From contig JAQXFL010000056.1 in the NCBI GenBank assembly GCA_029250345.1, positions 1-10,141 on the forward strand: a stretch of DNA of 10,141 bases, read 5' to 3'. The stretch comes from Candidatus Poseidoniaceae archaeon (GTDB lineage Archaea > Thermoplasmatota > Poseidoniia > Poseidoniales > Poseidoniaceae). Shown piece by piece: positions 4,515-10,141 of the stretch (positions are counted from its first letter, which is position 1; each line of letters begins with the position of its first letter). The position numbers were made by a program, and so were the translations under genes. The notes beneath the pieces are model-generated. The model was given only the letters and a program-made list of their open reading frames with translations. It was not told the DNA's origin and ran no database searches.

Positions 4515-7049
4515 TTAATCTCTCCTCAAGAAAGTAAAAACGCCAATGCCGAGTCCAAACATCAACAACATGATTCCAGTGATGAGGCCGCCTGTTGTTG
4601 ATGGCCCCGGCGCAGATTGTGCTGATATTTCGACGAAAACTGTTTGTGGAGCCGAAGTCCCAGCTATGAGCAACTCATCTCCGATAATGGGCTGGACGGC
4701 GTAGGTGTTTTCTCCAGCGAAGAACGGCTGGTCCGTAAACGAAAATTCATCGGTTGTTCCGATTGAAACGCCGTTTCGAAGAATCGAAAAGTTCGCCTCT
4801 GGCCCATCCCATGACCATTGCAAATCGACGTTTCTGCCGTTTGAAGTAGAAGTAAATTCTGAGATGGTAGGGCCTTGAACAACAAGCAACTGAATATTCG
4901 AAGAATCTTCACCGCCCATGTCGTCAACGACCACGAGCGTTACAACCGTATTCGCAGTTGGGAATATGGAAATCTCAGTTCCAGTAGCAGAACCTGTCAT
5001 GCTGTCCGTATCCGTCCACGACCACAAAGCGGACACGATTTGACCATCGGTATCCGTTGAAAGACTCGCGCTCAAGTCGACTCGTTCACCAAGCCAAACT
5101 GGATCGGTCTTCACAGTTATTTCTGCTATCGGCTCAGTGTTGAGGACGGTTGTCGAAGAAACGACAGTTGCACCAGCGAGAAGGCTTTCATCGGTAGGCG
5201 TAACATGAATTGACCAAGTTTGTCCAGGGCCAAGATAAGAGGCTGGAACGCTCGTTGAGTTCACCAGTGTGCCATCAAGGAAACCGTTTCTGTACCATTG
5301 TATGCTCGTTTGAACTTCTTCATCGTCTGCATCACCGGAAGTGATTACGGCGTTGAGCGGCCCCAGTGAAGTCACGTTTTCCGTAAGTGTGACCGATGCA
5401 GTCGGTGCACTGTTGAGAATGGTTACATCGGCCGTAAGTGAGATGCTGCTGAGAGCGGCTCCATCGCCTGCCTTCACCTGCACAGTCCAAACTTCGCCTT
5501 TCAAAGTCGATGAAGCGGGGAGCGTCGTAAGTCCAGTCAATGACGATTTCATGGTTCCATCGCGCCACCATGTAATTTCCGAATTTGATTGTGTATCGCC
5601 ATCAATATCGGACATCGTGAACTGAACTGATACTTCGTCAGTCGTGTATGCTTCTGTATGCGAAAGAGATACGGATTCAGTGGCCGGCGGGGTATTCTGA
5701 ACCGAAATCTGATTGCTGGAGGCCCAAGTAGACCATTCTGTACCATCGTTGACGCGAACTTTAGCGAACCATATCTGGCCTTTTTCAGTAAACGATGAAG
5801 GGATGAGCAAACTGTTCTCAGCGAAAGCAAATGCAGCATTGTTGAGGAACCATTGGATTTCTACGTCGACCTCGGCGTCACCATCTGCATCGGCATATGT
5901 GTATGACACGGTGAAATCATCGGATGTGAAATGAGGGCCTGGGCTCAATTGTACCGTGTTTGCAGCCGGAGGTGTGTTGACCTGGCCACTGCCAATGGTG
6001 ACGGACTGTGAAGAAACCCATTGAGAGACATCTTCACTGTCGTTCGCTCGGACTTCAACAACCCATGAATCACCGTCACGAGTAGCGTATGCTGGCAATG
6101 TTTCGACATCGTTCAATTCTGGAATCAGTACACCATCCAAAAACCAACGGACGTCGTAACCAACGGCATCGGCATCAGCATCGGAGGTGGTACTTGTAAA
6201 GGAAATAGCATCGTCTTCAGTAGGTTGGTTTGGTGAGAGTGTTGGAACGGATGTGGTCGGGGCTGAATTGGCAATGGTGAGCACGTTGCTGACAACCGGT
6301 TCACCCGCGTCTGAACCATCAGAAGGCAGAACGCTCGCACTCCACTCTTGCCCTTTGGCAGTCTCAGAGGATGAAACGGTCAAGCCTGACAGTGAAGTCT
6401 GCTCAACTCCATCTTTGAACCACTGAATGACTGTACCCGATTCTGGATCATTCTCCGGGTCTGAATACGAGTAGGTGAGGGCCAGTGTGTCAGTTGTGGT
6501 TGCTCCACTCGGGCCAAGCATGAGGTTGGAAACGCTCGGAGGGGAGTTTGGAGCAGCTCCGGCTTCAGGAATTTGAAACGAAAGAGTATCCCATCGGTCT
6601 CCGTTGTTGTTGTTGCTCGAATCCGCTGTTAGCCCTGCAACTGTAAGAGCGGTTACGCCAGAGCCAGAAGATGGTGCAATCCAATCTATGCTCCAAGAGC
6701 GTTGGCTGCTTCCCGTAATCGAATGTGTAGCACTGTTCTGCGCCTGATTAACATTAACGGCAAAGCCAATTCCCGCAGATAACGTACCTTTGTCAACCTC
6801 CAAATTGAAACCTCCGGCGCTACCAGAAACTCCGTTACTCACTGAAATACTGAGCGTGTAGGTCGAGCCGGCCGTGTATTGTGCCGGATGGCCGGTCAGT
6901 GAAACGGTTGCTGCAGTTGAACCGGATTGTGTGTGGCAAGAACAACCCGTACTGAAGTTGTGCTTACCGTTCGAATTGCCCTGCGTGAGCGGGGTTGATC
7001 CTAACAAGACCAAAAGCACCATAGCGGCCACGAGTAACTTACGATTCAT
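4515..7049 (-). CDS. Large surface protein: CxCH motif, anchor-V-like domain, five Ig-like repeats, PKD, FN3-like domain, C-terminal anchor
   Basis: Product of 844 residues. Signal peptide at 1-24 (MNRK, then a hydrophobic core). Immediately after it comes TGCSCHTQSG, a CxCH motif (C36, C38, H39). Residues 46-162 form a beta domain (GHPAQYTAGSTYTLSISV, 53-70) of the kind called choice-of-anchor V/reeler-like, commonly paired with an N-terminal Cys-His motif. Five Ig-like modules of 90-98 residues follow (168-638), each with a WF/WY/WW-x-D/N-G strand. Then come a PKD domain (about 639-725, with DGQIVSALWSWTD at 668-680) and an FN3-like domain (about 726-810). After a Pro/Gly linker, one hydrophobic helix (821-840) ends in LRRD and should anchor the protein on the cell surface. 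It is first in a tight three-gene operon and 61 bp downstream of ligA. Adhesion, matrix or redox roles are possible; the sequence does not decide. Confidence 0.85.
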   Translation of the reverse strand: MNRKLLVAAMVLLVLLGSTPLTQGNSNGKHNFSTGCSCHTQSGSTAATVSLTGHPAQYTAGSTYTLSISVSNGVSGSAGGFNLEVDKGTLSAGIGFAVNVNQAQNSATHSITGSSQRSWSIDWIAPSSGSGVTALTVAGLTADSSNNNNGDRWDTLSFQIPEAGAAPNSPPSVSNLMLGPSGATTTDTLALTYSYSDPENDPESGTVIQWFKDGVEQTSLSGLTVSSSETAKGQEWSASVLPSDGSDAGEPVVSNVLTIANSAPTTSVPTLSPNQPTEDDAISFTSTTSDADADAVGYDVRWFLDGVLIPELNDVETLPAYATRDGDSWVVEVRANDSEDVSQWVSSQSVTIGSGQVNTPPAANTVQLSPGPHFTSDDFTVSYTYADADGDAEVDVEIQWFLNNAAFAFAENSLLIPSSFTEKGQIWFAKVRVNDGTEWSTWASSNQISVQNTPPATESVSLSHTEAYTTDEVSVQFTMSDIDGDTQSNSEITWWRDGTMKSSLTGLTTLPASSTLKGEVWTVQVKAGDGAALSSISLTADVTILNSAPTASVTLTENVTSLGPLNAVITSGDADDEEVQTSIQWYRNGFLDGTLVNSTSVPASYLGPGQTWSIHVTPTDESLLAGATVVSSTTVLNTEPIAEITVKTDPVWLGERVDLSASLSTDTDGQIVSALWSWTDTDSMTGSATGTEISIFPTANTVVTLVVVDDMGGEDSSNIQLLVVQGPTISEFTSTSNGRNVDLQWSWDGPEANFSILRNGVSIGTTDEFSFTDQPFFAGENTYAVQPIIGDELLIAGTSAPQTVFVEISAQSAPGPSTTGGLITGIMLLMFGLGIGVFTFLRRD
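4522..4527 (-). promoter_or_regulatory. Shine-Dalgarno site inside the end of the upstream gene
   Basis: Reads GAGGAG on the minus strand, 8 nt before the TTG at 4511-4513. It lies inside the last codons (Leu-Arg-Arg) of the 844-residue protein. It is the main reason to accept the TTG start of the 376-residue protein and suggests that ribosomes finishing the first gene restart on the second. Confidence 0.65.
5136..6548 (-). repeat. Five tandem Ig-like protein repeats
   Basis: Degenerate repeats inside the 844-residue protein: 6264-6548, 5982-6263, 5688-5981, 5406-5687 and 5136-5405. Each begins near N-[ST]-x-P, has a conserved acidic D-x-D/D-D turn (SDPENDPES, SDADADAV, ADADGDAE, SDIDGDTQ, GDADDEE), a QWF/RWF/TWW/QWY-x-D/N-G strand, a LPAS/IPSS-type turn, a KGxxW or PGxxW strand and a closing VTI/VLTI strand. 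The DNA copies are clearly diverged, so this is old duplication kept by selection and not a recent expansion. Confidence 0.8.
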
Positions 7050-7090
7050 GACAATTCCAATCGTTCTGCGGTTATCAATGAGTTGGTGTA

Positions 7091-7101
7091 TTGATTATAC
7101 A
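7091..7101 (-). promoter_or_regulatory. Possible TATA box upstream of the surface-protein operon
   Basis: The minus strand reads GTATAATCAA in the 61-bp gap between ligA and the 844-residue gene. Transcription starting about 25 nt downstream would leave a leader of about 20 nt. This would let the surface operon be expressed apart from ligA. No T-rich terminator is evident at the ligA end, so read-through is also possible. Confidence 0.3.
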
Positions 7102-7110
7102 GGTGTTGTT

Positions 7111-9267
7111 TCAGCGGTAGTCAAACAGTGACGGCTGCTTGGTTTTCGAAGATTCTTTGTCCGCCTTCTCCGATGAGATTGTTGATTCTTGTGCTGAAGG
7201 TTCACCGCGAGATGCCAAAGCTGCTTCGAGTTGCTGCTCATTCCAGATTTGAACACCTAAGGATTCCGCTTTCGTTCGTTTCGAGCCTGCTTTTTCGCCA
7301 GCAACCAAAACACTGAGTTGTGAAGAGACACTTCCGACAACCTTGCCCCCGGCCGCTTTAATCGTGAGTTGAACCTCTTTGCGTGGACGTTGAAGAGTAC
7401 CGGTGAGGCAGAACGTCATTCCGTCAAGAGGGCCCCCCGAGGCTGCTTTCGGCTGGTCTGATAGAGAGAGCAAGTTCGAAAGGTCGAGAAGCATTTCTTT
7501 GCGCTTGGAAAGTCCGTCACGAACCTGTAAAGCCACTTTTTCGCCTATGCCATCAACAGTACAAAGCGAACGTATAGCCTGATTTTCAGTGTACTGCTTT
7601 CCATTTTCGTCGGTAAGTGGGCCAAAATTAGCATCCGAAATTGATGCAAAGGCATCTTCCACCCATTGCATGAGTGATTGGAAACTCTCGACATGTTGAG
7701 CAACCGAGGTTGCCAACTCAGGACCAATACCAGGTAGGCCCAGTGCATGCAAAAACTTCGCAAGTGGGAGTGTTTTGACTTTGTTCAATTCATTCAACAC
7801 GTTGAGAGATGATTTCTCACCCATCCTCTCAATGCTCTGTAAATCAGACTGTTGAAGCCTGAATAAATCGGGGATTCCTGAAATAAGTTCTGCATCAAGG
7901 AGTTGCTCAACCAGTTTCTCACCGATTCCATCCATCTCAAGAGATCTGCACCAATACAGAATCGTACGACTGGTCCGAGCATCGCACATTAAATCGCTGC
8001 AGCGGATAAACGCCCCTTCTACTTCTAAATCTCCATTGCAAGCAGGACATTGCGAGGGAATGTGTATGGTTTTCTCAGACGGGAGTGTGCCTTCAAAAGC
8101 AGTTCCGTCCGCGTGAAATCTACCCTCAAGGTCGCTTTGACTGGCTGGGCCGAGTCCAGATTCGATCTTTGGTATGACATCTCCGCGACGAACGATGAGA
8201 ACTTTATCGCCAAGATTGAGGTTCAAACGCTCAACCTCTCCGACGTTGTGCAATGTCGTATTTTCGACCGTCACCCCCCCTACTGTTTGGGGTGCAATGC
8301 GTGCGACAGGTGTCACTGCACCGGTTCGACCCGTTTGCCAATCTACATCCAAAAGGACAGATGTCGCCTCTTCAGGTGGGAATTTCCAAGCAAGTGCCCA
8401 GCGCGGGTGATGCGCTGTTGAACCGAGTCTTTCGCGTTGCTGCAAATCATCTAATTTGAACACGATTCCATCAATTTCAAACGTGTAAGAACTGCGTTTT
8501 TCGCTCCACTTCTTGGTGTAATCAATCATCTCCTCTTGCAAGTTTTCGGCATCGAATACATGCCACGGGGCTGGCTCAATGCCGATTTCATTTTTCAGCA
8601 TTTCAAGCAATTGACTGTCGTACTGGATGTCGGGTGAATCGTTAACAAATTTCACATCGTATGCGCAAAACACCAAATCGGAAGCATCCGCTTTGCCATC
8701 TCCATGCTTCTGACGGAGTGCTCCAGAGCAGAGATTGCGAGGATTCGGAGAAACATCACGGTATTTTTCCTCAAATGTTTTCAGAGGCATGACAACTTCT
8801 CCACGAACATGGCAGTCAACCGGGATGTTGAGTCGGGTTGGAATATTTGCCACTTGCTTGGCATTCAAGGTTACATCCTCGCCTCTTTCACCGCTCCCAC
8901 GGGTGGCAGCACGGTGGAGGTTTCCGGCTACATACTCCAGGGAAAGTGCGGACCCATCCAGTTTCGGTTGTGCAAGGTACTGTTTTCCGCCGGAAGTTGA
9001 TTGCGAGATGAAGTGGATAATGTCTTCATCCGTAGTTCCTTTGTCAAGCGAGCGCATCGGAAAACGATGTTCGACTTTCACCGTACCGGGGAGAGGTTCG
9101 GGCCCGACTTGATGGAGGACGGCGTTCTCTGGGTCGAGGGTTTTTAGCTCATCCCATAATGCATCGAATTCAGCATCAGTAACCTCCGGAGACGACTGAT
9201 TGTAGTACAACTCACGGTGATAACGAACGGCCTCGGCCAGTTGCTGAATACGCTCCGGACCGCCCAT
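7111..9267 (-). CDS. ligA: NAD+-dependent DNA ligase LigA with C-terminal PIP-like tail
   Basis: Seals DNA nicks using NAD+. It has 718 residues against roughly 670 in typical bacterial enzymes. Domain Ia carries ELYYNQSSPEVTDAEFDAL (19-37), which binds NMN. The nucleotidyltransferase domain has KLDG with the adenylated Lys102, VRGE (154-157), EIDGIVFKL (264-272) and WALAWKFP (290-297). An OB domain follows, then a zinc finger with C407, C410, C423 and C428. Helix-hairpin-helix repeats run from about 440 to 590, with an insertion of about 20-27 residues near 541-566. A BRCT domain spans about 612-688. A Ser/Lys/Glu-rich linker (689-710) ends in QPSLFDYR, which fits a PCNA-interacting peptide and is not usual in bacterial LigA. 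All catalytic motifs are intact. An in-frame stop just upstream and a good ribosome site fix the ATG at 9267. It lies 31 bp downstream of the PPC gene and is probably co-transcribed with it. Confidence 0.97.
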   Translation of the reverse strand: MGGPERIQQLAEAVRYHRELYYNQSSPEVTDAEFDALWDELKTLDPENAVLHQVGPEPLPGTVKVEHRFPMRSLDKGTTDEDIIHFISQSTSGGKQYLAQPKLDGSALSLEYVAGNLHRAATRGSGERGEDVTLNAKQVANIPTRLNIPVDCHVRGEVVMPLKTFEEKYRDVSPNPRNLCSGALRQKHGDGKADASDLVFCAYDVKFVNDSPDIQYDSQLLEMLKNEIGIEPAPWHVFDAENLQEEMIDYTKKWSEKRSSYTFEIDGIVFKLDDLQQRERLGSTAHHPRWALAWKFPPEEATSVLLDVDWQTGRTGAVTPVARIAPQTVGGVTVENTTLHNVGEVERLNLNLGDKVLIVRRGDVIPKIESGLGPASQSDLEGRFHADGTAFEGTLPSEKTIHIPSQCPACNGDLEVEGAFIRCSDLMCDARTSRTILYWCRSLEMDGIGEKLVEQLLDAELISGIPDLFRLQQSDLQSIERMGEKSSLNVLNELNKVKTLPLAKFLHALGLPGIGPELATSVAQHVESFQSLMQWVEDAFASISDANFGPLTDENGKQYTENQAIRSLCTVDGIGEKVALQVRDGLSKRKEMLLDLSNLLSLSDQPKAASGGPLDGMTFCLTGTLQRPRKEVQLTIKAAGGKVVGSVSSQLSVLVAGEKAGSKRTKAESLGVQIWNEQQLEAALASRGEPSAQESTISSEKADKESSKTKQPSLFDYR

Positions 9268-9272
9268 GATAC

Positions 9273-9278
9273 ATCACC
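9273..9278 (-). promoter_or_regulatory. Ribosome binding site of ligA
   Basis: GGTGAT on the minus strand, 5 nt before the ATG, is complementary to the usual 3' end of 16S rRNA (AUCACC). It supports translation of ligA as an internal gene of a polycistronic message. Confidence 0.6.
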
Positions 9279-9298
9279 CATGCCACAGGATATGAACG

Positions 9299-9727
9299 TC
9301 ACGAAAATTGGAGTCCAAGCAACTCTACATCTGCCAGAGGGCAACGAGTCATAATCGCATGCGTAAGAATACGGAGATGTATTTCTGCAACAACATGAAC
9401 GGTGGAGTTGAACATGTGGCCTGCATGTACGTTGTTATCGTCATCTGACCAACAGCAGTGGATGTGAGTGAAGGCTTTGCCTTCTTGAGTTCGGGCAACA
9501 TTACCGGACAGACTGACAAGTTCTGACGCTGACGGCAAAGAGCGACGCTGGTACACACCATCTTCGTCCATGTAGCCGTATATGTTCTCACGGGTACGCC
9601 CAATGCCACTGGTTATTGCAGCCGCATCAAATCCTACCTTATCGGCCAGAGATTGCAAGGATGCGTGTATTTCCTCATTCGGGTCAATGCGCACAAACAA
9701 GTCTTCACCGCTGCGAGTCCATTCCAT
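9299..9727 (-). CDS. PPC (DUF296) domain protein, possible DNA-binding protein
   Basis: Single-domain protein of 142 residues matching the PPC/DUF296 family (PF03479), found in plant AT-hook proteins and as stand-alone proteins in bacteria and archaea, where it forms trimers. Visible features: SGIGRTRENIYGYMDEDG (40-57); FTHIH (86-90) with H88 and H90; and HAGHMFNSTV (101-110) with H104. These histidines correspond to the metal-binding set of the prokaryotic family. AEIHLRILTH (114-123) follows, as in the usual closing strand. The start at 9727 gives a normal-length domain. The gene lies 36 bp downstream of the edge membrane protein and 31 bp upstream of ligA, so it probably shares their transcript. 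DNA binding is the family's proposed role; no target can be seen here. Confidence 0.85.
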   Translation of the reverse strand: MEWTRSGEDLFVRIDPNEEIHASLQSLADKVGFDAAAITSGIGRTRENIYGYMDEDGVYQRRSLPSASELVSLSGNVARTQEGKAFTHIHCCWSDDDNNVHAGHMFNSTVHVVAEIHLRILTHAIMTRCPLADVELLGLQFS

Positions 9728-9763
9728 GCTTCCGCTAACGAAAGACGCCTATTGAGAATAACG

Positions 9764-10141
9764 CTATTCTTGTTCGGAATGCGGACGAGACGAAGTGTGC
9801 CAATCGTGTTTTGTATCAAGGGCAAGTTCAATCCGAGAACGGGCTACTGAGAGGTCGTTTTGTGAACCGCCTAATGGCAGTGGGCCGAATACGCCCCAAC
9901 CTTTTCTCAAGAGCATGATGCGACGCGCTGGTTGACGTTGCTGGAGTCGAAGCCGTTTCCAATCGTATCGTTGGCCGTCAGCAAACAGATGTGTTCGAGT
10001 AACGGCATACCTTTTCGGGATCAACAATGAAATGAGGTGAAGAGACAACAGAACATCCCATGCCACCGCGTACCATATGCTGGTGTCTGAAGCAGAAAGC
10101 AAAGCCCATGGAAGTGCCATCATTGCTGCCATTGAAGCAAG
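9764..10141 (-). CDS. Small membrane protein with PH-like cytosolic domain, 5' end cut by window edge
   Basis: Function not recognised. The frame is open to the right edge of the window. The first visible ATG is at 10132, but the codons before it continue the hydrophobic run (Leu-Ala-Ser), so the true start may lie outside. From that ATG there are 122 residues: a hydrophobic stretch (about 1-14), a membrane helix (about 18-39) and then a basic soluble domain. The segment YAVTRTHLFADGQRYDWKRL (42-61) has the layout of small bacterial PH-like domains behind a two-helix hairpin, where a beta strand pair reads roughly Y-x-hT-x-x-G-x-Y-x-W. The tail (105-122) is polar and likely disordered. It is first of the visible minus-strand genes and precedes the PPC gene by 36 bp. 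Confidence 0.6.
   Translation of the reverse strand, partial: LASMAAMMALPWALLSASDTSIWYAVAWDVLLSLHLISLLIPKRYAVTRTHLFADGQRYDWKRLRLQQRQPARRIMLLRKGWGVFGPLPLGGSQNDLSVARSRIELALDTKHDWHTSSRPHSEQE

Noticed and set aside
5136..6548. Tandem Ig repeats as a recent or phase-variable repeat array
   Set aside because: The modules share protein motifs but not long identical DNA, so slippage-driven variation is not supported.
6601..6615. Short trinucleotide run as a microsatellite
   Set aside because: It is only the codons of the four-asparagine stretch (146-149) in the surface protein; too short to be a functional repeat.

Overview
The window most resembles a piece of a planktonic marine euryarchaeon, Marine Group II (Candidatus Poseidoniales) or a close relative in Thermoplasmatota. 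This is inferred from the mix of genes. A PAC2-family proteasome chaperone ends in a proteasome-docking tripeptide. A bacterial-type NAD+-dependent DNA ligase carries what looks like an archaeal PCNA-binding tail. Large secreted proteins have Ig-like/PKD domains and a C-terminal membrane anchor. No rRNA, tRNA, CRISPR array, insertion sequence or phage gene is visible. The sequence is almost fully coding, with short gaps, and base composition looks even across it.

Layout, left to right. Positions 1-158 hold no convincing gene. Positions 159-623 (minus) encode an iota-class carbonic anhydrase ending in the HHSS signature. Positions 761-1939 (minus) encode a PD-(D/E)XK nuclease of the RecB/Cas4 type with four cysteines placed like Fe-S ligands. 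An 88-bp divergent spacer separates it from the only plus-strand gene, the PAC2 protein (2028-2825). That gene overlaps tail to tail, by 15 bp, with the last gene of a minus-strand series that fills the rest of the window.

Read in the direction of transcription (right to left), the series is: an edge-truncated small membrane protein (9764-10141), a PPC/DUF296 domain protein (9299-9727), ligA (7111-9267), and a very tight three-gene set. That set consists of an 844-residue surface protein (4515-7049), a 376-residue membrane-anchored protein (3383-4513) and a 191-residue five-helix membrane protein (2811-3386). These three are separated by a 1-nt gap and a 4-nt ATGA overlap, so they are almost certainly co-translated.

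How the genes fit together. The three-gene set looks like a cell-surface redox or haem module: two exported proteins each begin with an unusual Cys/His motif (CxCH in one, CxxxCH in the other) followed by a similar beta-rich domain, and the third is a polytopic protein with histidines in or next to its helices. ligA is a replication/repair gene. Its C-terminus QPSLFDYR matches the PCNA-interacting (PIP) box, suggesting that a bacterial enzyme was fitted to an archaeal replication fork. The PAC2 protein ends in Met-Tyr-Gly, a hydrophobic-Tyr-X motif used to dock onto 20S proteasomes. The most notable points are the ligase PIP box, the non-canonical Cx(n)CH operon, the HbYX end of the PAC2 protein and the carbonic anhydrase in a probable archaeon.
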